Under the pieces are notes generated by a model. The model did no database searches and was not told the DNA's origin. It was given only the letters and a program-made list of their open reading frames with translations. A stretch of DNA of 64,000 bases from Cellulomonas sp. KRMCY2 (lineage in GTDB: Bacteria > Actinomycetota > Actinomycetes > Actinomycetales > Cellulomonadaceae), in contig NZ_JAGF01000001.1 in NCBI RefSeq assembly GCF_000526515.1, positions 3,658,001 to 3,722,000 on the forward strand, written 5' to 3'. Position 1 is the first letter of the stretch; each line of letters begins with the position of its first letter. This document shows positions 49,973 through 58,400 of this stretch, piece after piece. A program made the translations under genes and the position numbers.

Positions 49973-51214
49973 ATGAACCGGCTGGCACGGCGGGTCCAGC
50001 GGACCTATCTGGTGCTGATCCTCGGGAACACCCTTGCCGCGTCGTTCATCTGGGGCATCAACACCCTGTTCCTGCTCGACGCCGGCCTCACCAACCTCGA
50101 GGCCTTCGCGGCGAACGCGTTCTTCACGGCTGGCATGGTCGTCTTCGAGATCCCGACGGGTGTGGTCGCCGACGCGTGGGGGCGCAGGACCTCCTACCTG
50201 CTCGGCACCGTCGTCCTGGCCGCGTCGACGTTCCTCTACTACCTGCTCTGGCAGACCCACGCGCCGTTCTGGCAGTGGGCCGCCGTCTCGGTCCTGCTCG
50301 GGCTCGGGTTCACCTTCTTCTCCGGCGCCGTCGAGGCGTGGCTCGTCGACGCTCTTGCGTTCGCGGAGTTCGAGGACAGCCTCGAGGCGGTCTTCGGACG
50401 TGCGCAGGTCGTCGGAGGTGCGGCGATGCTCGCCGGTTCCGTCGCCGGCGGGTACATCGCACAGGTCACCTCGTTGGGGGTGCCCTACCTGATCCGGGTG
50501 GCGACCCTGGGCCTGATGTTCGTCGTGGCAGCCGTGTTCATGAAGGACCTGGGCCACGTCCGCGAGGCAGAGCAGACACCTGTGCAGGCGATCCGGACCA
50601 TCGTCGTCACCTCCCTCGACCACGGGCTGCGGAACCCGCCGGTCCGCTGGCTCATGCTCGCCGCCCCGTTCACCTCCGGGGTGGGGTTCTACGCCTTCTA
50701 CGCGATGCAGCCCTTCCTGCTCGAGCTGTACGGCAACACGGGGGCGTACGGCATCGCCGGCCTCGCGGCAGCGATCATCGCCTGCTCCCAGATGCTCGGT
50801 GGGCTCCTCGCTCCCCGGATCCGGCGGATGGTGCGCCGCAGGACCTCTGCACTGATCGTCGCCGTGGTCCTGGCGACGCTCCTGCTCGCGCTGCTGGGCA
50901 TCACCCACAGCTTCGTGCTCGCCCTGCTGCTGCTCGTGCTGTGGGGCATGTCCCAGGCCGCGGCCCTACCGGTGCGCCAGGCCTACCTGAACGACCTCAT
51001 CCCGTCGAGGCAGCGAGCGACGGTCCTCTCCTTCGACTCCCTGATGGGCAGCAGCGGCGGAGTCGTCGTCCAGCCGGTCCTGGGCCGGGCTGCCGATGCC
51101 TGGGGCTACGGGCCGTCGTACCTCGTCGGGGCGGTGATCCAGCTCGTGGCGGTGCCGTTCCTGTACCGCAGCAGGCGGGAGCACGACGATGCGGATCTCA
51201 GCGTGCGGCCCTGA
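49973..51214 (+). CDS. MFS transporter
   Basis: A 413-residue, 12-helix MFS protein. VQRTYLVLILGNTLAASFIWGINTLFLLDAGLTN opens TM1, the A-motif is IPTGVVADAWGRRTSYL, and the mid-protein LLAPRIRRMVRRR loop separates the halves. The family resembles drug or multidrug MFS with an N-terminal GINTLFLLDAG signature seen in many actinobacteria. Substrate unknown. ATG 49973. It is convergent with the diguanylate cyclase gene. Confidence 0.87.
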   Translation: MNRLARRVQRTYLVLILGNTLAASFIWGINTLFLLDAGLTNLEAFAANAFFTAGMVVFEIPTGVVADAWGRRTSYLLGTVVLAASTFLYYLLWQTHAPFWQWAAVSVLLGLGFTFFSGAVEAWLVDALAFAEFEDSLEAVFGRAQVVGGAAMLAGSVAGGYIAQVTSLGVPYLIRVATLGLMFVVAAVFMKDLGHVREAEQTPVQAIRTIVVTSLDHGLRNPPVRWLMLAAPFTSGVGFYAFYAMQPFLLELYGNTGAYGIAGLAAAIIACSQMLGGLLAPRIRRMVRRRTSALIVAVVLATLLLALLGITHSFVLALLLLVLWGMSQAAALPVRQAYLNDLIPSRQRATVLSFDSLMGSSGGVVVQPVLGRAADAWGYGPSYLVGAVIQLVAVPFLYRSRREHDDADLSVRP

Positions 51215-51241
51215 GCCACCCCGCCGTACCGGTCCGACCGT

Positions 51242-52804
51242 TCAGCCCCGCACGAGGCCCGGCGCGAACACCTGGATCCGGCCCTTGCCGTTGGCCTTCG
51301 CCGAGTACATGGCCACGTCCGCCCGGTGGATCAGCTGTTCGAGGTCGGACTCGCTGGTCGCGGTCGCGACACCCACGCTGGCTCCGACGCGCGCCACGCC
51401 GCCGTCCAGGTGCACCGGGGCCGCGACGGCGTCGACGACGCGCTGGGCGATCACCGAGGCGGGCGCACTCCCGGTGCGGTGGAGCAGGATGGCGAACTCG
51501 TCCCCACCGATGCGCGCGCACAGGTCCCCCGGGCGCGTGGCCCGACGCAGGCGTCCCGCGACCTCGCGGAGCAGCTCATCACCTGCGCCATGGCCGAACA
51601 GGTCATTGACGTCCTTGAAGTCGTCGAGGTCGACGAACAGGACCGTGGTGTCCTGCGCGGAGGTGTCCTCGAGGGTGGTGGCGAGAGCGGCGTTGAAGGA
51701 CATCCGGTTGGCCAGCCCGGTGAGGTTGTCCAGGGTCGCCCGCAAGGTCAGCTCCTGGTGCACGTCGCTGCTGCGCAGTGCCAGTGCCACCTGGTTCGCC
51801 AGGCTGTCGATCGCGGCCAGCGCCTCGTCGGGCACCGTTCCGGGGTAGCCGAGGAACAGCCCCTCGTTCCCCGGTCGGTTGCGCGCGTCGGTCATCGGTA
51901 CGCAGGCCCAGGCGCAGGGCGTGCCGACCGCCGCGTCCAGCTCCGCGTGTCCACGGACTGCGACGTGCCCCTCCTCGCAGCCACCGATCGCCACGATGTC
52001 CGCGGGAAGCGTCGCGGGGACGCCGCTGAACCCACCGCGCGCTCCGTCCACGCGCAGCGCACCACCGGCCCTGGTCACCTTGACCACTCGTAGTCCCGGC
52101 AGGACCGCGCAGATCTGGGCGGTCGCCAGCCAGGCGATCCGACGGATCTCGTCCGCATCGGTCACACCCAGCAGCCGGTGCCCCACCGAGACGTGCACGG
52201 CGTCGAGCTGGGCCATCCGCTCCCTCGCCCGCAGGCTGCCCGCGAGCTGCCGGCCCACGACGAGCGTCAGGAGCATGGTCGGGATCACGCTGACCACCGG
52301 GACCAGATCTGCCGCCACGGAGTGGCCGGGAACGTACTGCCACAGGGGCACCGCAGCGATCAGCCCTGCGGCGTAGACCGCCCACCGCAGGACGGCTCGG
52401 AGAGCGGAACCGTACAGCGAGCGGAACCACAGCGCAGCGAAGACCAGACCGAAGACGGCAGCCGGCTCAGGGCCGGCCAGCGCGAAGACCGTCATCGCGA
52501 CGGCGTCCACCACGTCCATGGCCGGTGGGGCGCAACGCCGCAGGTATCCCGTGACCCAGGACAGCCCGAGGGTCACCGCTGCGGCCACCGCAGCGACCAC
52601 CGTCACGCCGTCCGCTGCCACGAGCGTCCCGGGCAGGGCGAGCACGACTGTCACGAGTGCCAGCACGGCGAACAGCCAGCGCGTGGCCTCGAGGGCCCCA
52701 GCCGGCCGGCGGGCCCGCGTCCGCATGCGGCCGAGCAGCCCGGACAGTCGCCCCGACGCTCGTCGCGCGGCGCCGAGGGCGTCGCGCACCTGGATCCCGA
52801 TCAA
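51242..52804 (-). CDS. Membrane diguanylate cyclase with GAF-like sensor (GGDEF)
   Basis: A 520-residue protein. About 6 N-terminal membrane helices (40-190), then a GAF-like region (about 210-345), then a GGDEF domain (about 355-520) with DNLTGLANRMSF, FVDLDDFKDVNDLFGHGAGDELL, the active site ARIGGDEFAILL and DVAMYSAKANGKGRIQVF. The inhibitory I-site RPGD lies five residues before GGDEF, so product inhibition is expected. No EAL domain. It makes c-di-GMP, the ligand of the riboswitch before bldC in this same window. Confidence 0.93.
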   Translation of the reverse strand: MIGIQVRDALGAARRASGRLSGLLGRMRTRARRPAGALEATRWLFAVLALVTVVLALPGTLVAADGVTVVAAVAAAVTLGLSWVTGYLRRCAPPAMDVVDAVAMTVFALAGPEPAAVFGLVFAALWFRSLYGSALRAVLRWAVYAAGLIAAVPLWQYVPGHSVAADLVPVVSVIPTMLLTLVVGRQLAGSLRARERMAQLDAVHVSVGHRLLGVTDADEIRRIAWLATAQICAVLPGLRVVKVTRAGGALRVDGARGGFSGVPATLPADIVAIGGCEEGHVAVRGHAELDAAVGTPCAWACVPMTDARNRPGNEGLFLGYPGTVPDEALAAIDSLANQVALALRSSDVHQELTLRATLDNLTGLANRMSFNAALATTLEDTSAQDTTVLFVDLDDFKDVNDLFGHGAGDELLREVAGRLRRATRPGDLCARIGGDEFAILLHRTGSAPASVIAQRVVDAVAAPVHLDGGVARVGASVGVATATSESDLEQLIHRADVAMYSAKANGKGRIQVFAPGLVRG

Positions 52805-52966
52805 CGGCGGTCCCTCTCGTTCGGCGGCCCGGCTGACCTCATGGGTCCCGTGGCTTGGCGTCCCCTCCTCGCGGCGGGTTTGCCCTTTCGTCGGTACATC
52901 CGCTCATCGGCACGACGCGGGGTCGCCTGAAGGCTGTGCGACGCGAGGCACCGTGGAGGCGGCATC

Positions 52967-53101
52967 ATGTTCGCACGCTTCGTCCCTACCGCGGGGGGGC
53001 GGCAGGTGTGGAATGTGGTCGTGGCGATCCATGACAACGTGCTGTCCCACCGGTCGGCGGAGCACGCCGTGCCCCCGAGCCAGGCCGGGGAGGAACCATG
53101 A
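52967..53101 (+). CDS. 44-residue small ORF coupled to the flavodoxin gene
   Basis: ATG 52967 lies 7 nt after GGAGG (52955-52959), and the 44-codon frame ends at TGA 53099-53101, overlapping the flavodoxin ATG by 4 bp (ATGA). The peptide begins MFARFVPTAGGRQVWNVVVAI and ends in a Pro/Glu tail. It has no Cys and no signal. The ribosome site plus overlap argue that it is translated, either as a real small protein or as a coupling leader. Family not recognised. Confidence 0.55.
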   Translation: MFARFVPTAGGRQVWNVVVAIHDNVLSHRSAEHAVPPSQAGEEP

Positions 53102-53613
53102 CCGTTCTCGTCGCGTACGCCAGTCGGTACGGTGCCACAGCCGGCATCGCCGAGCGCATCGCCGAGACCCTGACCGCATCCGGGCACCCCGCCGAGGCAT
53201 GCCACGTGTCGGATGCGAAGGACGTCGCCGACCACGAGGCCGTCGTCGTGGGCAGCGCTGTGTACTTCGGCTCCTGGATGAAGGACGCCACCGCTTTCGT
53301 CGAGCGCAACAGTCGGACCCTGGCCGACCGCCCGGTGTGGATGTTCAGCAGCGGCCCACTGCCGGGCGCGGTCCTGCCCGAGGAGACCGACAACGACCCG
53401 CAGCCCAAGGGCCTGGCAGGGGTGCAGGAGGCGATCGGCGCCAAGGAGCACCGCATCTTCGACGGCGCGCTCGACCCACGCGCGCTGAACCTGCGCCACC
53501 GACTCGTCCGCGCCCTTCCGGCGGGCCGGCCGCTGCTCCCCGAGGTGGACGGCCGCGACTGGCCCGCGATCGACGCCTTCGCACGGTCGATCGGGGCCGC
53601 GCTCGGCACGTGA
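53098..53613 (+). CDS. Flavodoxin-domain protein
   Basis: A 171-residue flavodoxin-fold protein: VLVAYASRYGATAGIAERIAETL is the FMN-phosphate loop (ASRYGAT), ADHEAVVVGSAVYFGSWMKDA the second flavin loop, and VWMFSSGPLPG the third. Similar to the menaquinone-dependent protoporphyrinogen oxidase (HemG-like) flavodoxins, but heme synthesis cannot be claimed. Coupled to a 44-residue ORF upstream. Confidence 0.88.
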   Translation: MTVLVAYASRYGATAGIAERIAETLTASGHPAEACHVSDAKDVADHEAVVVGSAVYFGSWMKDATAFVERNSRTLADRPVWMFSSGPLPGAVLPEETDNDPQPKGLAGVQEAIGAKEHRIFDGALDPRALNLRHRLVRALPAGRPLLPEVDGRDWPAIDAFARSIGAALGT

Positions 53614-53741
53614 CCCTCTCCACGGGAGCCATCAGAGCTCTCGTCGGGGGCCGCTGCTCGGGCTGCACCGGCCGCCGCCCACGTTCGTCGGTCGATGACC
53701 GACGGGCCCACCGAGTGAGCACCGCGGACATCACTACGGAC

Positions 53742-53749
53742 TGATATCA
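53742..53749. promoter_or_regulatory. Candidate ArsR operator/promoter region
   Basis: TGATATCA is a perfect 8-bp palindrome that also supplies a TATCAT -10-like element, 7 bp before the arsR start at 53757. ArsR repressors bind short AT-rich dyads at their own promoter. Weak evidence on its own. Confidence 0.35.
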
Positions 53750-53756
53750 TCCGGAG

Positions 53757-54083
53757 ATGGTGTCAATCGATGACGGCAACCCACCGAGCACGGACGCCGT
53801 CGTGCGGGTGCTGGCCGAGCCACTACGGGCCCGGATCGTCGAGCTGCTGGCCGACGAGCAGCTGTGCACGTGCCATCTGGTGGAGCTGACCGGCGCCCGC
53901 CAGACGAACGTGTCCAACCACCTGCGGGTGCTGCGCGACGCCGGGCTGGTCGAGCCCGAGCCCGCAGGTCGCTACACGTACTACCGGCTGCGGCCCGATG
54001 CGCTGGACTCCGTCAGCGCACGGTTCGCCGCCCTCGCCGATCGTGCCCGCGCCGCCGGGCAGACCAGGAGAAGCTGCACATGA
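53757..54083 (+). CDS. arsR: ArsR-family arsenic-responsive repressor
   Basis: A 108-residue wHTH protein: RVLAEPLRARIVELLADEQLCTCHLVELTGARQTNVSNHLRVLRDAGLVEPEPAGRYTYYRL. The metal-binding ELCTCHL motif in the recognition helix matches As(III)-sensing ArsR (CxC). A further Cys is near the C-terminus (RSCT). Its TGA overlaps the ACR3 ATG (ATGA). It represses the arsenite-efflux operon. Confidence 0.92.
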   Translation: MVSIDDGNPPSTDAVVRVLAEPLRARIVELLADEQLCTCHLVELTGARQTNVSNHLRVLRDAGLVEPEPAGRYTYYRLRPDALDSVSARFAALADRARAAGQTRRSCT

Positions 54084-55177
54084 GCACCCACCCGGACTCC
54101 GCCGTCACGAGGGCCGACACCACCGCGGTGGTCGCCCGGCTGTCCGCGACAGACCGGCTCCTGCCGGTGCTGATCGGCACCGCCATGGTCGTGGGCCTGC
54201 TGCTCGGTCGGCTCGTGCCCGGCCTGGACGACGCCCTCGACGCGGTCAAGGTCGGGCAGACCTCCCTGCCGATCGCACTCGGGCTGCTGCTGATGATGTA
54301 CCCCGTCCTGGCGAAGGTCCGGTACCGCGAGATCGGCCTGGTCACCGCCGACAAGCGCATGATCGCCGCGAGCCTGCTGCTGAACTGGGTGATCGGTCCG
54401 GCGGTCATGTTCGCCCTGGCCTGGCTGCTGCTGGCCGACCAGCCCGCCTACCGCACCGGCGTCATCCTGGTCGGCCTGGCGCGCTGCATCGCGATGGTCC
54501 TGATCTGGAACGACCTGGCGTGCGGGGACCGGGAGATGGCCGCGGTGCTGGTCGCCCTGAACGCCGTCTTCCAGGTGCTGACCTATGCCGCGCTCGGCTA
54601 CTTCTACCTCAAGGTTCTGCCCGGATGGCTCGGCCTGGCGACCGCGGACCTCGACGTCTCGATGTGGGACATCGCCACGACCGTGCTGGTCTTCCTCGGC
54701 ATCCCGCTGGTCGCCGGCTTCCTGACCCGCACCCTCGGCGAACGCCTGCGCGGCCAGGAGTGGTACGAGACGACGCTGCTGCCGAGGATCAGCCCGATCG
54801 CCCTCTACGGGCTGCTGTTCACGGTCGTCGTTCTGTTCGCCCTCCAGGGCAGGACCATCACCGACGAGCCCCTCAACGTCGTGCGCATCGCCCTCCCCCT
54901 GCTCGCCTACTTCGCCATCATGTGGTTCGGCGCCTTCGGCATCGCCCGCTGGCTCAAGCTGAGCTACCCCCGCACCACGGCACTGGCCTTCTCGGCGGCC
55001 AGCAACGACTTCGAGCTGGCCATCGCCGTGGCGATCGGCGTGTTCGGCGTGACGAGCGGCCAGGCGCTCGCGGGCGTCGTCGGCCCACTGATCGAGGTCC
55101 CCGTCCTCGTCGCTCTCGTCTACCTGGCCCTGTGGCTGCGCGGGCGCCTGACCTGGCCGACGGCCGCCGCCCGATAG
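54080..55177 (+). CDS. ACR3-family arsenite efflux transporter
   Basis: A 365-residue, 10-helix BASS-superfamily transporter. The ACR3 signature is GLARCIAMVLIWNDLACGDREMAAVLVALN, containing the essential TM4 cysteine, with a second conserved block AFSAASNDFELAIAVAIGVFG. It exports arsenite or antimonite using the proton gradient. Translationally coupled to arsR. No arsenate reductase is adjacent; the candidate is the LMW-PTP gene at 9891. Confidence 0.94.
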   Translation: MSTHPDSAVTRADTTAVVARLSATDRLLPVLIGTAMVVGLLLGRLVPGLDDALDAVKVGQTSLPIALGLLLMMYPVLAKVRYREIGLVTADKRMIAASLLLNWVIGPAVMFALAWLLLADQPAYRTGVILVGLARCIAMVLIWNDLACGDREMAAVLVALNAVFQVLTYAALGYFYLKVLPGWLGLATADLDVSMWDIATTVLVFLGIPLVAGFLTRTLGERLRGQEWYETTLLPRISPIALYGLLFTVVVLFALQGRTITDEPLNVVRIALPLLAYFAIMWFGAFGIARWLKLSYPRTTALAFSAASNDFELAIAVAIGVFGVTSGQALAGVVGPLIEVPVLVALVYLALWLRGRLTWPTAAAR

Positions 55178-55210
55178 CGACTGCCTGACATCGACGAGAC
55201 GAGCACCCCT

Positions 55211-55606
55211 GTGAACGAAGAGCTGGCCACCGGCGCTGCGGTTGCCGCCCTGGTCCTCCTGACCCTGCTCGCGTTGTTCCAGCTCGCGCTGGCCCTGGGC
55301 GCCCCGCTGGGTCGCGTCGCCTGGGGAGGCCGGCACCGGGTCCTCCCCGGGCGTCTTCGCGTGGGCAGCGCGGTCTCGATCCTGCTGTACGCGCTCTTCG
55401 GCACCGTGCTCGCCGACCGCGTCGGACTCGTCGACGTCCTGCCGGACGCGGTGTCCGAGGTGGGGACGTGGGTCCTGGCCGGCTACTTCCTGCTGGGTGT
55501 CGTGATGAACGCGGTCTCGCGCAGCGTGCCCGAACGACTGACGATGGCTCCCGTCGCCGCCCTGCTCTCCGGGGCCTGCGTCGTCATCGCCCTCGCAGCC
55601 GGATAG
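55211..55606 (+). CDS. Conserved small integral membrane protein
   Basis: A 131-residue protein with 4 predicted helices and the phrases LFQLALALGAPLGRVAWGGRHRVLP and LRVGSAVSILLYALFGTVL. I recognise this as a widespread but unnamed actinobacterial membrane family. GTG start at 55211, 33 bp after the ACR3 gene, so possibly cotranscribed, though a link to arsenic is unproven. Confidence 0.75.
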   Translation: MNEELATGAAVAALVLLTLLALFQLALALGAPLGRVAWGGRHRVLPGRLRVGSAVSILLYALFGTVLADRVGLVDVLPDAVSEVGTWVLAGYFLLGVVMNAVSRSVPERLTMAPVAALLSGACVVIALAAG

Positions 55607-55662
55607 CCCGACGGCGCACCGGTACGCGGTGCGCCGGCCCCCGACGACGCCCCGGCCGCCGT

Positions 55663-56373
55663 TCACACGAGCAGCGCGACGCCGATGGCGACGAGCCACA
55701 GCGACCAGGCGACGTAGGCCACCGGCGTGAGTCGTTCGGCGAGCCGCCAGCCGATCGGCTCGTGGCGACCGACGAACTCCAGCGAGCAGGCGACCAGGAC
55801 CGGCCCGACGACGACCCCGACGACTCCCAGCCACGACGGCACGACGGCACTCCTGGCCAGGGCGATCCCGACCAGGGTGGTCCAGGCGCCGGTGAGCGCA
55901 TAGCCGAGGTGCTCGCCGACGTCGACGCCGAGGTAGCGGTTGAAGGACTGGAAGACGACGTCGATCGCCTCCCGGCGCGCCTCGCTCGCGTCGGGCTCGT
56001 CGTCCGCCCGGGCGAGGTAGGGCACCAGGAACGGCCAGCGGACGAGCCCGAGGAACTGCACGGCGGCGGCCAGCACACCGACGGTCGTGGTGACGGCGAG
56101 GAGCCCGCGGTCACCGTCACCGATCGCCTCGGAGAGCAGGACGACCAACGGGACCATGAGGACCGCCGTGAGCGCGAAGGCCCACCACAGCAGGACCAGG
56201 CTCGTCCCGCCGGCGCGGAACGCCGCCAGGACCTCCGCTGTCGGTCGGCGCAGGATGTCGGGGTAGTCGAAGCGTGCGGCGAGCAGCGCGAACGCGACGT
56301 TGAACGCGAGCGGGACGACGACGAGCAGGAGGCCGGTGAGCGGGGAGACGGTCGGCGCGTGGCTGAAGATCAT
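55663..56373 (-). CDS. DUF4386-family membrane protein
   Basis: A 236-residue protein with about 6 helices. The family block DYPDILRRPTAEVLAAFRAGGTSLVLLWWAFALTAVLMVPLVVLL is clear, with RADDEPDASEARREAIDVVFQSFNRYLGVDVGEHLGY in the central loop. Function unknown. It is divergent from a TetR gene across a region dense in palindromes, so likely the TetR target. ATG 56373 with a GAGAGGGA ribosome site. Confidence 0.85.
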   Translation of the reverse strand: MIFSHAPTVSPLTGLLLVVVPLAFNVAFALLAARFDYPDILRRPTAEVLAAFRAGGTSLVLLWWAFALTAVLMVPLVVLLSEAIGDGDRGLLAVTTTVGVLAAAVQFLGLVRWPFLVPYLARADDEPDASEARREAIDVVFQSFNRYLGVDVGEHLGYALTGAWTTLVGIALARSAVVPSWLGVVGVVVGPVLVACSLEFVGRHEPIGWRLAERLTPVAYVAWSLWLVAIGVALLV

Positions 56374-56388
56374 GGTCCCTCTCTATGA

Positions 56389-56423
56389 TGTACGGTGTCC
56401 GTTACGGTAACGTACGTTGTACA
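56389..56423. promoter_or_regulatory. Nested TetR-type operator palindromes
   Basis: The segment holds CGTTACGGTAACG (56400-56412, perfect 13-bp palindrome) nested between TGTAC (56389-56393) and GTACA (56419-56423). It lies between divergent DUF4386 and TetR genes and probably covers both promoters. Confidence 0.65.
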
Positions 56424-56442
56424 CCCGGGGGGGTCAAGAGCC

Positions 56443-57135
56443 GTGAGCCACGAGCCGGACGCAGCGTCGCCCATCGACCCGGGCCGGACGCGACGATCCC
56501 GCGGCTCGCTGAACCCGGACCTCATCCTCCAGGCAGCCGAGGACGTCGCGGCCGAGGGTTTCGACGCCCTGACGATGCGGGCGGTCGCCGGCCGGCTCGG
56601 CGCCGTGCCGATGGCGCTGTACAACCACTTCGCCACCAAGGACGCACTGGTCGACGCCCTGCTGGACCGCGTGCTCGGCCGCTTCGAGCTCGAACCGGCG
56701 ACCGGCGACTGGGTCGATGACCTCCGCCGATTCGCGCATGCTCACCGGCGTGTGCTGACCGGCCATCCGTGGGCCGTCGCGCCGCTCTTCAGCCGGCCGA
56801 ACCCGGGGCTGGGCGCCGTCCGCATCGGCGAAGGCGCACTCGGCATCCTGCAGCAGGCCGGGCTCTCCGGTGCCCGCGCCGTGGCCGCCTTCAGCGGGAT
56901 CATCGCCCTCAACTACGGCTGGTCGTCGTTCACGGCCCCGCGCACCCTCGACCCCGGCACGCCGGGCCGCGACGTCGGTGCCGCGCTCGCAGCACTCCCC
57001 CGTCGCGAGTACCCGCTCACCGTCGGAGCCGCCGACGAGCTGGCCTCCTACGGCAGCGACGCCCACTACGACTTCGTCCTGGACCAGCTCCTCAACGGTC
57101 TGCGCATGACCGCCCGCGCATCCTCCGGATCCTGA
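56443..57135 (+). CDS. TetR-family transcriptional regulator
   Basis: A 230-residue regulator: RGSLNPDLILQAAEDVAAEGFDALTMRAVAGRLGAVPMALYNHFATKDAL (HTH), then a TetR_C-type helical domain. GTG 56443 is chosen because upstream codons to 56395 run through the operator. Divergent from DUF4386. The next gene (MFS) starts 4 bp after its stop. Confidence 0.9.
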   Translation: MSHEPDAASPIDPGRTRRSRGSLNPDLILQAAEDVAAEGFDALTMRAVAGRLGAVPMALYNHFATKDALVDALLDRVLGRFELEPATGDWVDDLRRFAHAHRRVLTGHPWAVAPLFSRPNPGLGAVRIGEGALGILQQAGLSGARAVAAFSGIIALNYGWSSFTAPRTLDPGTPGRDVGAALAALPRREYPLTVGAADELASYGSDAHYDFVLDQLLNGLRMTARASSGS

Positions 57136-57139
57136 GCGG

Positions 57140-58354
57140 ATGCCGGCCATGGACCCGGACCACAGGCCGGTTCCCCGGCGGCACGGGCGCGTCGTCCCGA
57201 ACGTGCTGCTCATCGGGCTGACCAGCATGTTCGTCGACCTGAGCACCGAGATGGTCTATCCGCTCGTGCCGATCTTCCTGACCGCCACGCTGGGGGCCAC
57301 ACCCATGGTGGTCGGCGTGATCGAGGGGATCGCCGAGAGCCTCGCCTCGCTGCTCAAGGTCTTCAGCGGCTACCTCGGCGACGTCCACCAGCACCGCAAG
57401 CGCCTGGCCTTCCTCGGGTACTCCGGTGCCGTGGTCTACAAGGTCCTGCTGCTCGCGGCGACGTCCTGGGGCGGGGTCCTGCTCGCACGGGTCGTGGACC
57501 GCACCGGCAAGGGCATCCGCACTGCTCCGCGAGACTCGTTGATCGCGCAGTCCAGCGACCAGAGCAAGCTCGGTGGCTCCTTCGGGCTGGCCAAGATGCT
57601 CGACATGGCCGGGTCGTCAGCCGGCGCACTGCTCGCCCTCGTGGTGGTCAGCACCGGTACCGCGTTCCACCAGGCCTTCCTCTGGTCGATCGTGCCCGCC
57701 GTCATCGGCATCCTGATCATCCCTGCCGTCCGCGAGGAGCGGGTCGAGCGGCCCGCCGGCGTGCGGCCGACACTGCGCGGGGCACCCCTGGACGCACGCC
57801 TACGGCTGTACCTGGGCACCGTCTTCTTCTTCTGCCTGGGCAACTCCTCGAACGCGTTCCTGCTCCTCAAGGCAGCGGACCTCGGCTTCTCACTGACCCA
57901 GGTGATGCTCCTCTACCTGATCTTCAACGTCTCCGCGTCGGTCTTCGCGATCCCCTCCGGCCGGTTCTCCGACCGGTTCGGCCGCAGGTCCGTCCTGGTC
58001 CCCGGGTACCTGCTGGCCGGGCTGGTGTACCTCGGGCTCGCAGGCTTCACGTCCCGACCAGCCGTCGTGCTGCTCTTCGTCGTCTACGGCGCCTGCACGG
58101 CCTTCCTCAGCGGCGCCGAACGCGCCTTCGTCGCCGAGGCCGCGCCCCCGCACCTCCGTGGCACGGTGCTCGGCGTCTACGGCACGCTCCAGGGCATCGG
58201 GCTGCTCCTCGCCTCCCTGATCGCCGGCGCGATGTGGGTGGGCCTGGGCTCGGATGCCCCGTTCTGGTTCGGCGGCAGCCTCGCCGTCCTCGCCGCCGCA
58301 GCGACCGCGACGATCCTCGGCTCGGGCCGTCGCCGGAACGCCCGTCATGGTTGA
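57140..58354 (+). CDS. MFS transporter
   Basis: A 404-residue, 12-helix MFS protein starting 4 bp after the TetR gene. NVLLIGLTSMFVDLSTEMVYPLVPIFLTATLGATP opens TM1, KGIRTAPRDSLIAQSS sits in the cytoplasmic loop (typical of a widely conserved MFS subgroup), and the second half carries FAIPSGRFSDRFGRRSVLVPG. Substrate unknown. Probably induced through the TetR regulator. Confidence 0.88.
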   Translation: MPAMDPDHRPVPRRHGRVVPNVLLIGLTSMFVDLSTEMVYPLVPIFLTATLGATPMVVGVIEGIAESLASLLKVFSGYLGDVHQHRKRLAFLGYSGAVVYKVLLLAATSWGGVLLARVVDRTGKGIRTAPRDSLIAQSSDQSKLGGSFGLAKMLDMAGSSAGALLALVVVSTGTAFHQAFLWSIVPAVIGILIIPAVREERVERPAGVRPTLRGAPLDARLRLYLGTVFFFCLGNSSNAFLLLKAADLGFSLTQVMLLYLIFNVSASVFAIPSGRFSDRFGRRSVLVPGYLLAGLVYLGLAGFTSRPAVVLLFVVYGACTAFLSGAERAFVAEAAPPHLRGTVLGVYGTLQGIGLLLASLIAGAMWVGLGSDAPFWFGGSLAVLAAAATATILGSGRRRNARHG

Positions 58355-58400
58355 CAGTCGTCCGACACGATGGGGTGTCCGATCGTCGACAGGAGCGCTG

